From the NCBI RefSeq assembly GCF_000715075.1, contig NC_134103.1, forward strand, positions 51,700,730 through 51,764,729: DNA of 64,000 bases, given 5' to 3'. This document shows, one piece after another, positions 23,092-32,523 of the stretch. Both the position numbers and the translations under genes were made by a program. Under the pieces are notes generated by a model. That model worked only from the letters and a program-made list of their open reading frames with translations, was not told where the DNA came from and did no database searches. Each line of letters opens with the position of its first letter. Positions within the stretch are counted from its first letter, which is position 1. Origin of the DNA: Nicotiana tabacum. Taxonomy: Eukaryota; Streptophyta; Magnoliopsida; Solanales; Solanaceae.

Positions 23092-25621
23092 TGTAAGGCC
23101 CCGTAAAATATTTCCTAAAAACCCGGATTCTGTGATGCCAAGGTAGGCGTAGAGGTTAATAATAGTAGAGTTCAGACTTTTTGGATTGAACAGTGCGCTG
23201 GGAGTTGAAGAAAAATGTTGGGAAGAAGTATGCAGTTCTGCGGCCCATTCTGCGGTCGCAGAACCACTCTGCGGACCGCAGACTAGTCGCAGAACCACTA
23301 TGTGAACCGCAGACTAGTCGCAGAGTGGGCCAGATTTCTGGGGCATTTTGATGCCTAATTTCGCGGTCATTATGAGATCGCATAACCGTTTTGCAGGCCG
23401 CATTCTTGTCGCATATCCCGCCTTGGGATTTTTCAGAGGGAAGTTTTGCGGTGCACTATGCGACCGTAGAACCGTTCTGCGGTGCATTATGCGACCGCAA
23501 AATAGGTCTGCGGGCCGCATAGTGATCGCAGACCAAATTAGTTCTTTTCTAGTTCTAGCCCCCCATTTTCACGGTCATTATGCGGTCGCATATGCGACCG
23601 CAGAACCCGTTTTGGAGCTTCATTTTTGGGGTTTTTAAACCCGACCCTATTTTGTTAAAACACATCCCATGGACCATTTTGATCATATTTTCTGATATTT
23701 TTAGAGTGAGAGAGAGGGTCCTAGAGGGAGAAGTGATCTTCATCACATTGCTCTCCAATTATCACTTAGAATCTTGAAGATTATCAAGAGAGGCACCGAG
23801 GTCTTCTTCCTAAGAGGTAAGATTCTATCACTCAAACTCTTAATTTCAAAATGTAACAAAAATGGGCCATTAGTAAGGTAATTCATGGGGATGGGAGTGC
23901 TTACCTTGCATGCATGTATCCTTGTAATATGTGGGAAGATTGTGAGCTAAAAATGACAGAGAATGGGTTGGGGAAGGATGGAATCCTCCACAAAGAAAAG
24001 GGCCTTGAGGCATTGATGCACACCTAGTGTTTGATAATATGCTCAAATGAGCTAAAACCATGTTCATCTTCCTAATTTTGGTTCAATTTTATTATATTGC
24101 TAAAATAGATTGAAGTGGCTAATATTCCGGAACATCTTAGAGTTTTAAGGAGCTCAATTGAGGTATGTTGGCTAAACACCCTTCTTCTTAGAATCGAACC
24201 CCACAATGACCATGTAATTGGAGTAAGCCCTTGATCATTATAGAATTGGCGATTTCTAACGTGTTTGTGTTGAAGGATGTAAGTTCAATATTAATTATAA
24301 ATGCTTCATCGTGTTATCTTGTCATTGAGGATGTGTTTAAAAATGTGAAATATGTGTTAGAAATGTTAAGACCTCATGTCAAGATCGAAATAAAGGTTGT
24401 TATGCCAAACTGTATGAAAAGCCTCTATGTGCCTAAGATTCCCAAATTGCTCATATGTGAATTTAATGTCTTGAATGGGGAGCCTTATTGATTTTGATAA
24501 TGATATTGAATGTGGAAAAGGGGTCTGGAACTATGAAATACGGCCAAGTGCCAAGAATGACTTTGTAATCATAATCACTAGTGTCAATGAATCTAAGGTA
24601 CATGAAAGAAGTACGATGTGAAATGATTTACTGAAAAAGGTAATGTCTCAAATAAGATGGCCTAGCCGGTCGGGACGAGATCAGACTCCATGTAAGAACA
24701 TGGTGGTATTGTGGATGAAATTGTGAAAAGGGTTGATGTCTCAAATGAGATGGCCTAGCCGATCAGGCCGTGATCGGATGCCATGCCGCACACATGGTGG
24801 TACTGTGCTGGAAAGTTATAATGCAATTGTTGTAATGTCTCAGGTGAGGCAGCCTAGCCGATCGGGCCGAGATCGGACTCCGTGTAAGAATACGGAGGTA
24901 TTGTGAATTATGGAACATCGGTACTAAAGGTCACCCAACCTAGTAATATGGAAATTGTCTTGAAAATGTATATGATCCTTAACTTGTTGTTTTACCATTA
25001 TTTGAAGCCCTTATTGAATTCTTGACTCTTCCTCTTGTATTATTATTCATTCTATTGAGTTGGTATTTAGCTATACATACTAGTGCTATTCAATGGTACT
25101 AACGTCCCTTTTGCCGGGGGCGCTGCATCTTTAAATGGATGCAGGTGGTTATATAGCAGACAGTGTGGATCGCAGATAGTGTTCCATCCTCTTCTCAGCG
25201 AACTCGGTGAGCCCCATTTCATTCCGGGGTCAAGTATGGTATCTTTTGTTTATATTATGGTCACTTTTTGAGGTATTGCTGGGGCCTTGTTGCCGAGACC
25301 ATCTTTACTCTCTTTTGTATCTTTAGAGGCTCCGTAGACACTATGTGGGTTGTATATGGGTTTTGGGAATGTTAAACAAGTTATGTTGTGTTTGATCACT
25401 TGTTCCACATGAACTTTAAGAAATGTGTATTTTGGGACTTAAAAGCGCAATGACTAATGAAATGATTTAGGATTGTATGAATGAGATTCTCACTGTATAA
25501 TTAATGAAATCACGTCTTCTTTTGATCATGAGTTAATTGGGTAGAAAGTATCTAACAGGCTTGCTCGGCCGGGTTCACTTGGTTGAGTGCCTGTCGTGCT
25601 TCCCGAGGATGGGGCGTGACA
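23092..25621 (+). repeat. 5' LTR of a Ty3/gypsy element (stack copy 4)
   Basis: It starts TGTAAGGCCCCG and ends GGGGCGTGACA, 2530 bp, followed by a primer-binding site, so it is a 5' LTR. A CTGCGGTCGCAGA-type motif cluster covers about 23235-23610. A donor-like GAGGTAAGA is at 23815-23820. Three tandem units of about 100 bp occupy about 24642-24903. The same family is present as a minus-strand solo LTR at 58213-61424. By family resemblance the element is probably a Tekay/Del-type chromovirus. Confidence 0.82.
23815..23821 (+). promoter_or_regulatory. Consensus 5' splice site within the LTR
   Basis: AG|GTAAGA, with the intron GT at 23817-23818. Equivalent sites occur at the matching position of most other long LTRs here (see findings). 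Together with the acceptor at 25837-25838 it would define an intron of about 2.0 kb that removes the rest of the LTR and the primer-binding site. Confidence 0.45.
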
Positions 25622-25625
25622 AACT

Positions 25626-25637
25626 TGGTATCAGAGC
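25626..25637 (+). other. Primer-binding site, initiator tRNA-Met type
   Basis: TGGTATCAGAGC, 4 nt after the LTR end, is the complement of the 3' end of plant initiator tRNA-Met. It is the commonest primer site of plant LTR retrotransposons. Confidence 0.92.
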
Positions 25638-25841
25638 CTAAATTTTTAAAGTGTCCTAGGATGTCTTGGAGCCGTGTCTGGTAGAGTCCTTCTTATCGGT
25701 GTGTTGTCAACCACATCTATAAGTTGGAGGCTACTTGGACATTTAGGAACAATACCCTTCTTTGATATTCTGGATCGTGCGATGAAACTAATTGTGCAAC
25801 TGCTCCTCCTCTAACTCGTGCATTCCTTTAACTTTCAGTAT

Positions 25842-26024
25842 ATGGCACCTAAGAAGAGAGAAAGAACTGGCCAAGGAGCCAACGTCGCCTTAGGAGTGGC
25901 AATTGACCCTTTATTTGATGAAGCGGGTGAACACTCGAGGGGTGAGGATAATCCCCCGACTGCTACACTACCTGATTTCACTACACCGGCCCAGGCCACA
26001 CCAGTTCCTACAATGTTGAAGTAA
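25842..26024 (+). pseudogene. Start of gag, truncated
   Basis: ATG at 25842 opens MAPKKRERTGQGANVA, a basic start typical of Ty3/gypsy chromovirus gag proteins in this plant group. The frame stops after 61 codons, and downstream sequence changes to an unrelated LTR fragment, so the rest of gag and all of pol are gone. Three nt upstream of the ATG lies a strong splice acceptor (pyrimidine-rich tract ending CTTTCAG, AG at 25837-25838). If spliced to the donor in the LTR, it would put gag near the 5' end of the mRNA. Confidence 0.6.
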
Positions 26025-27125
26025 AGTTTGTACTTGTTATTCTATCTCCCTGTTGTTATTTATGCATTACATTATGGTAAGGGAGAGTGTTAATGCACGA
26101 AGGGTGATGTCGTGCCATATTGTGAGTGTTAATGCATGAAGGGTGATGCCGTGCCATATTGTGAGTGTTAATGCACGAAGGGTGATGTCGTGCCATAATG
26201 TGAGTGTTAATGCACGAAGGGTGATGTCGTGCCATATTGTGAGTATTAATGCACGAAGGGTGATGCCGTGCCATATTGTGAGTGTTAATGCACGAAGGGT
26301 GATGTCGTGCCATGATATGAGAGTTAATGCACGAAGGGTGATGTCGTGCCATTTCTATTGATTTTATGGTGAAGTTGAGAGTGTGCCGTTTCTATTAATT
26401 TTATGGTGAGATTGAGAGTAAAAGCACGAAGGGTGATGCCATGCATTTTTCTTTACTATATTCACTATTCCTGTTGATTCATGGTATATTGACTGCTCCG
26501 GTGATCATTCTGTTGTAGTTCTTTATCTTGTATTCCCCTTAGTATGTCTCCCCTCCCGACATTTTCTGTTTAGTTCTTCATTCCTGTTATTTGCATATAC
26601 ACTGTTAAATTGTACAGGTTGATTTGTAGGTGCCTTGCCTTAGCCTCGTCACTACTTCATCGAGGTTAGGCTCGACACTTACCAGTACATGGGGTCGGTT
26701 GTACTGATGCTGCACTCTGCACTTTCTGTGCAGATTTTGATACCAGCTCAGGTTGATCGAGATTTGCTATTGGTCCGCTGTCCAGAGACTCAAGGTAGAT
26801 CTGTCGGCGTTCACAGACCTTGAAGTCCCTGTCTATCTTTTTATGTCCTACTGTTTTCTTTCATTCAGACAGTTGTATTTCTTTCAGATTATTACTTGTA
26901 GTAAATTCTATAATGTTCGTGAATTGTGACTCTAGATCCGGGTGGTAGTAATTAATATCGTTTTATGATATTCCGCACTTATTATATTTTATTTTAGTTA
27001 ATTATTATTATTTACTGAATGGAAATAAGGAATTGGTTTAATGATTCTCTAACGTTGGCTTGCCTGGCAAGTGAAATGTTAGGCGCCATCATGGTCCCGT
27101 CGATGGAAAATTCCGGGTCGTGATA
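26025..27125 (+). repeat. 3' part of another long Ty3/gypsy LTR
   Basis: The sequence ends with the family signature GGCGCCATCATGGTCCC...GGGTCGTGATA, a slightly mutated LTR end. It contains the landmark CTCGTCACTACTTCATCGAGG (26646-26666), shared with 34605-34625 and 51577-51597. It lacks the 5' half and could be the displaced remainder of one of the broken LTRs upstream; the sequence cannot settle which. Confidence 0.6.
26088..26352 (+). repeat. 39-bp tandem repeat array, about 6.8 units
   Basis: Units of 39 bp start TGTTAATGCACGAAGGG. Each contains the inverted pair GCACGA and TCGTGC around a 9-nt loop, and some units carry GCCGTGC instead. Because 39 is a multiple of 3, the array gives an artefactual 13-residue protein repeat on the minus strand. 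Confidence 0.92.
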
Positions 27126-27980
<855 letters not shown>

Positions 27981-28107
27981 ATGAGTATTAGGGTGTCGAA
28001 TTAATTATAACTATGCGATACCCTATGTGCAATTTAATATATGGCCGAATAAGCAAGAAAAAATCAAAATAATATGACGTCCTACATATGGTTCCACTAT
28101 GCTTATA
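27981..28107. other. Short unclassified stretch
   Basis: AT-rich, no frame and no repeat that I recognise. It is the left flank of the foldback element and may be older genomic DNA. Confidence 0.4.
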
Positions 28108-28116
28108 TATTATGAT

Positions 28117-29396
28117 GGGCAAAGGTCCAAATATGCCCTGGTACTACATGAAATTGAGCATATTTGACCTTCGTTAATACTTTAGCTCAAATATGCCTTT
28201 ACCGTCACATAATTGGTCCATATATGCCCTTAGAGTTATACAGTTGGCCCATATATGCCCTTTTCGAAACGAAATTCACCCAAACTAATTAGCTCTTTCG
28301 TTAATTGTATTAAAGTGTATTACAAACACTATTTCCTTTTTATTAGTACTTTCTCTTTTCTTTCTTCTTTTTACTTTTCTTCTTTTTTTTTTCCTTTTTT
28401 TTCTCTCTTATCCTTTTCCTCCATTACTGATGTCTTCTCCATTTTCGTCACCAATTTCACTTGACAAAACTCATGAATATCAATTACTAAAAAAATTCTC
28501 CCATAACGTAATCAAGTTCCAATTTCACTGGCCCTCTAAATAAACGAAATTAAATTATTCCAAAAATTATGGTTTAAACTTTAAAATAATAAAAACATCT
28601 CAACCTTTAACAATACTCAAAAGACCAAATTATTTAAATTATTTCCAGAAAGATAATTTAATGATTAAAAGCTTAGAGTTTAAGTTGTAGTGTTATAAAT
28701 TTGAGTTGTTAGTCTTTTTTCATCTTTTTCAGCTGCACATTTTCTATTTTTTTTTATTAACTATGTAAATTAGGGGTGTACATGGAACGGGTTGGTTCGG
28801 TTTTGATGGTTTTTATCAAAACCGAACCAAACCAATTATATCGGTTTGGATTGTTCAGTTTTGTTGGTTTTTTTGGATTTTTTGTTACATAAATATTATT
28901 TCAATCTTACTTTGTTAAAATTTTTAGAACTAAATATATGTTCAGTAAATATTTAAAAATTGACAAACATATGATCTATAAAAATATTCTTATGGGGGAA
29001 TTTTCTTAGTAATTCGAATTCATGAGTTTTGTCAAGTGAAATTGGTGACGAAAATGGAGAAGACATCAGTAATGGAGGAAATCGGATAAGGGAGAAAGAA
29101 AAAGGAAAAAAAAAGAGAAGAAAAGAAAAAAGAAGAAAGAAAAGAGAAAGGTAAAGAAAAAAAGGTACTAATAAAAAGGAAATAGTGTTTGTAATACACT
29201 TTAATACAATTAACGAAAGAACTAATTAGTTTGGGTGAATTCCATTTCGAAAAGGGCATATATGGGCCAACTGTGTAACTTTAAGGGTATATATGGACCA
29301 ACTATGTGACGGTAAGGGCATATTTGAGCTAAAGTATTAACGAAGGGCAAATATGCTCAATTTCGTATAGTACAAGGGCATATTTGGACTTTTTCG
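28117..29396. mobile_element. MULE-like foldback element with long inverted arms
   Basis: Two arms of about 390 and 405 bp (28117-28507 and 28990-29396) are inverted copies of each other. Their outer ends share GTCCAAATATGCCC, and both contain the tract coding PFSKxNSPKLISSFVNCIK. The arms repeat the word AAATATGCCC or ATATATGCCC several times. A perfect 9-bp direct repeat TATTATGAT flanks the element (28108-28116 and 29397-29405); 9 bp is the hallmark duplication of Mutator-like transposons. There is no transposase, so it is non-autonomous. The pyrimidine-rich stretches inside the arms give spurious small frames. Confidence 0.8.
28770..28985. repeat. Nested fragment of a 'GGTTCGGTTTT' dispersed repeat
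   Basis: Between the arms, a GTGTACATGGAACGGG start followed by inverted words GGTTCGGTTTTGAT and ATCAAAACCGAACC resembles a dispersed repeat common in Solanaceae introns. Only part of it seems present. Its class is uncertain. Confidence 0.4.
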
Positions 29397-29405
29397 TATT
29401 ATGAT

Positions 29406-29849
29406 ACATCTAATAATGGGAAGCCATGAAGCAGGGTTTTAGTTAGAAAGGAATTACACTTTTGTCGTTTGCTCGGGCATCGTCTTTGACGAACAACTCC
29501 GCGTACCTCGCAAAACAAGCAAATGGCAAAATATTAGTAAAATAATAATGCAACAAAATAAATTAAATGTAAGCAAAATATTTTAATGGTAATTGCATAA
29601 AACGTTTTTGAAAAATAGTTTGGAAAGTATTTTTGAAAATAAATTTTAAAAATAATTTAGGAGACTCGAATAATATATGACGTAGCAAATAGACATTAGA
29701 ACGTGAACGTCAGCTTGGTTGCAACTCCGGTAGCCAACCATGTTACTTTCCAAAGCGTAGATTATCGTGTTCTCGTCTTTTATTTTTATTTGACTCTCTT
29801 CATCACCTCGTTTATTTTTCGGGACTAGAAAAATGTAGTATACTGTTCA
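29406..29849. other. Unclassified AT-rich DNA
   Basis: No coding frame and no recognised repeat. It lies between the foldback element and the Helitron and may be one of the few older genomic stretches of the window. A moderately GC-rich piece at 29470-29520 has no protein match that I recognise. Confidence 0.35.
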
Positions 29850-32498
29850 TCTATATTATATTAAAAGCACGAAGGACTTAGCGAAATGTCGTTCGCCTTT
29901 TTTACCCTTTAAAAATAAAGCTTACATTGGATAAAATAGTGATTTAGTTATTTTCCTAATATGTATGAATACTCATTTAATTATTTTTCTAATATTTAGG
30001 ACTAAAAAATCAACTAAACTTTATATATTACATTCTTCCTTATTTGGATTACGTAGAAAAATTTAATATTTAGAACTTCAAAAATATTAACATTTTACTT
30101 TATATAAATTTTTACACTTAAATTATATATAAATGGCAAGAAAATGAAAGACTTAAAAATACTAACCAAATAGGACATAACCACTTGGTATTTAGAAGTT
30201 TATCCCTTTGGACAGATACCAGAAATTCAATAAATAAATAAAAAGAGGACGTACGACGTTCTTGGAAGATGACGGAGTAACGTTTTTTATGTTTTGATTT
30301 AGGTGAAACCCTTTTATATACTAAAATACTTTAAAATATACAAAACTATTTTCCACTCATTTGATTTTCTTACAATTTGACAAAAGAATTTTTATTCGAT
30401 AAAATATAATTATAATCGAATATTTAAAATTTGGTATGAGCTAATATTATGAATTTAAATCAATAAAATATAATTTATATCTTTTATTGCTAAAAATAAA
30501 TAATTAAGTATTTGGAATAGCTAATTAGCAAAAGAACTTAATTTCATTATTTTTCAAATTCATCATACAAGTAAAACTATCTTCAGGTTGACAAAAATCT
30601 TGGCTTAAATAGATATGTTTCAATAGAAAAGACCACCGATGATGAAAGAAATTAGAAAATAAAGTCGAATCAATTATAATATAGTATTAAAAAATAACTT
30701 GGTTAAAATTCAAAATATAAGAAATAGGAATGAAATAATAAGTATTCAAAATAAGTTAGACATTTATTATTATTTTTATTCTTCATCTATTCCAATAAAT
30801 GGCCCTCTATAGCTTTTTGTATACTTAATAAATTATTGGTTGTAAAATACACATTCAGTATTAGTCAGTTTTAGACCTTACATTGTTACTTAATTATTCA
30901 ATTTTTCCCTAGAAACTATATGACCTAGCCGTTCATTCCAATAACTCTAAAAGAAAGATACAAAATTTTTAATTAGTGTTAATTTGATGACTGTTTGAAG
31001 AATTATAATAAAAATATATAACGATTTCAATCATGTTAGATTTAATATTATGTCACAAAAATAACTACAATTTTATAAGCTTACCCCAAAGGATATTCCC
31101 TTCAAATTAATATAAAATATATGTGCTCAAATGTTTTACGTGTGAACCAGTTTCTTCTAAAAACTACATGACGACCCTCTTTATTCCAAATCTCTAAAAA
31201 AAATATAATTATTTTTATTGATGGCCTTTTGAAGAATCATAATAAAAATATATAATAAATATCGAAGTTTAATTACCAAAAAAACAGATATATCAATCAT
31301 TTTAGATTCAATATCATGTTATAGGAATTACTACAATTTTCGTAAGATTTTTTCCAAAGATATGCCCTTCAAATTAAGAAGAAATACGTGTTCTCCAATG
31401 GAAATGTGTATCGATCATTTTACCTTTTAAAAATAAATTTTAGAATTGTTATAAAACTAATTATTTTCAAATATAATGAAAAATGGAGTTAATCAATATT
31501 AGAATTATTTAAATACTAATTCCATTTGAATAATGATATATCGAAACTAAATATGCTCTTTCAAATATAATTTTGAGTCATTCTCCGATGTATTTTACTA
31601 ACTTACTTTAGTATTCTTTTTGAATGTCTTTTCTCATTTTCAGGGCACTTTGATTTTGTGTTCATATGAAATTCATGGATTATTAGTTGTTTGCTATTTG
31701 TGTGAAGTCCTATCCACTATTTATGTTTTCAATGACTATGTGTACTACTGAAACTGAAAAGGAAGCATGCTAACTTTATTTATTAAAAAAGTGGCATAAA
31801 CTTTAAGTTGAATTATTAACTGATGATTGAGGATTTTTGTGAGACGTTTTTTTTTTCTTAATTGAGTTAGTTATACGTACAATGTCAATATTAATGACTA
31901 TTGTTATGAACTTTTATTTTTATTTCATAACTCAAACACTCATTGAGATAGGATACACGCGTGCGTACCCTGAACGATTTTTTTATTATATTGAATGTAT
32001 AATTCTTATTGGATAAAAATTATAATTATAATTAAATTTAAAACTTGGGATGAGCTATTAATAAGATTTGAATCAACAACAACAAAATCTCTTTAACGTT
32101 AAGAACAATCCTAGTTAACCAAAAAAGTTTTTGTTTTAACTAATTTGCGAAAAATCCAAGTCATTCTTTTCAAAATTTATAATAAAATAGATTATAATAT
32201 AGTAGTAAGAGTCAAACTGTTAAAAATGCAAACGTTAAAAACAATAAGAATGAAACATTAGAAGGCAAAATATATTCTAAGTTAGTGGCTATTAATTAAT
32301 TTTCTTTCTGGTATCCGTTCAAATAAATGACAAATCTCTATACTTTTCTCTGTACAAAGTTACTTATTTTAAAATATTAACTTAATGTAGACATTTTTAA
32401 AACTTAGCATTTGATAACTTGGTTTACATGTTCTTCATATACACATATTTTACTGATTGAAGCTAAACACAAATGCAACGCACGTACACTAAAGCTAG
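29850..32498 (+). mobile_element. Non-autonomous Helitron
   Basis: The 5' end TCTATATTATATTAAAAGCA preceded by A, and the 3' end CTAG followed by T, fit the Helitron rule: TC start, CTRR end, insertion between A and T, no target duplication. The 3' terminal text GCAACGCACGTACAC is typical of plant Helitron tails, although I see only a weak hairpin. The 2.65-kb interior is AT-rich and without Rep/helicase coding. It contains internal direct duplications: about 30908-31150 is repeated at 31151-31412, and parts of 30360-30830 recur at 31990-32350. Confidence 0.62.
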
Positions 32499-32523
32499 TT
32501 ATTAGTAAATACTACAAGATTGT

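Noticed and set aside
23230..23610. CRISPR-like regularly spaced repeats
   Set aside because: The words are short, variable and unevenly spaced, and lie in a plant LTR. There is no constant repeat and no cas gene.
26056..26352. 98-codon minus-strand frame of 13-residue repeats
   Set aside because: It is a direct product of the 39-bp DNA array, whose unit length is a multiple of three. It has no start context and no domain.
28255..29259. Two similar small proteins on opposite strands (28255-28464 plus, 29032-29259 minus)
   Set aside because: They are the two inverted arms of the foldback element. Their similarity comes from the DNA inverted repeat, and the pyrimidine tract explains the Phe/Ser-rich ends.
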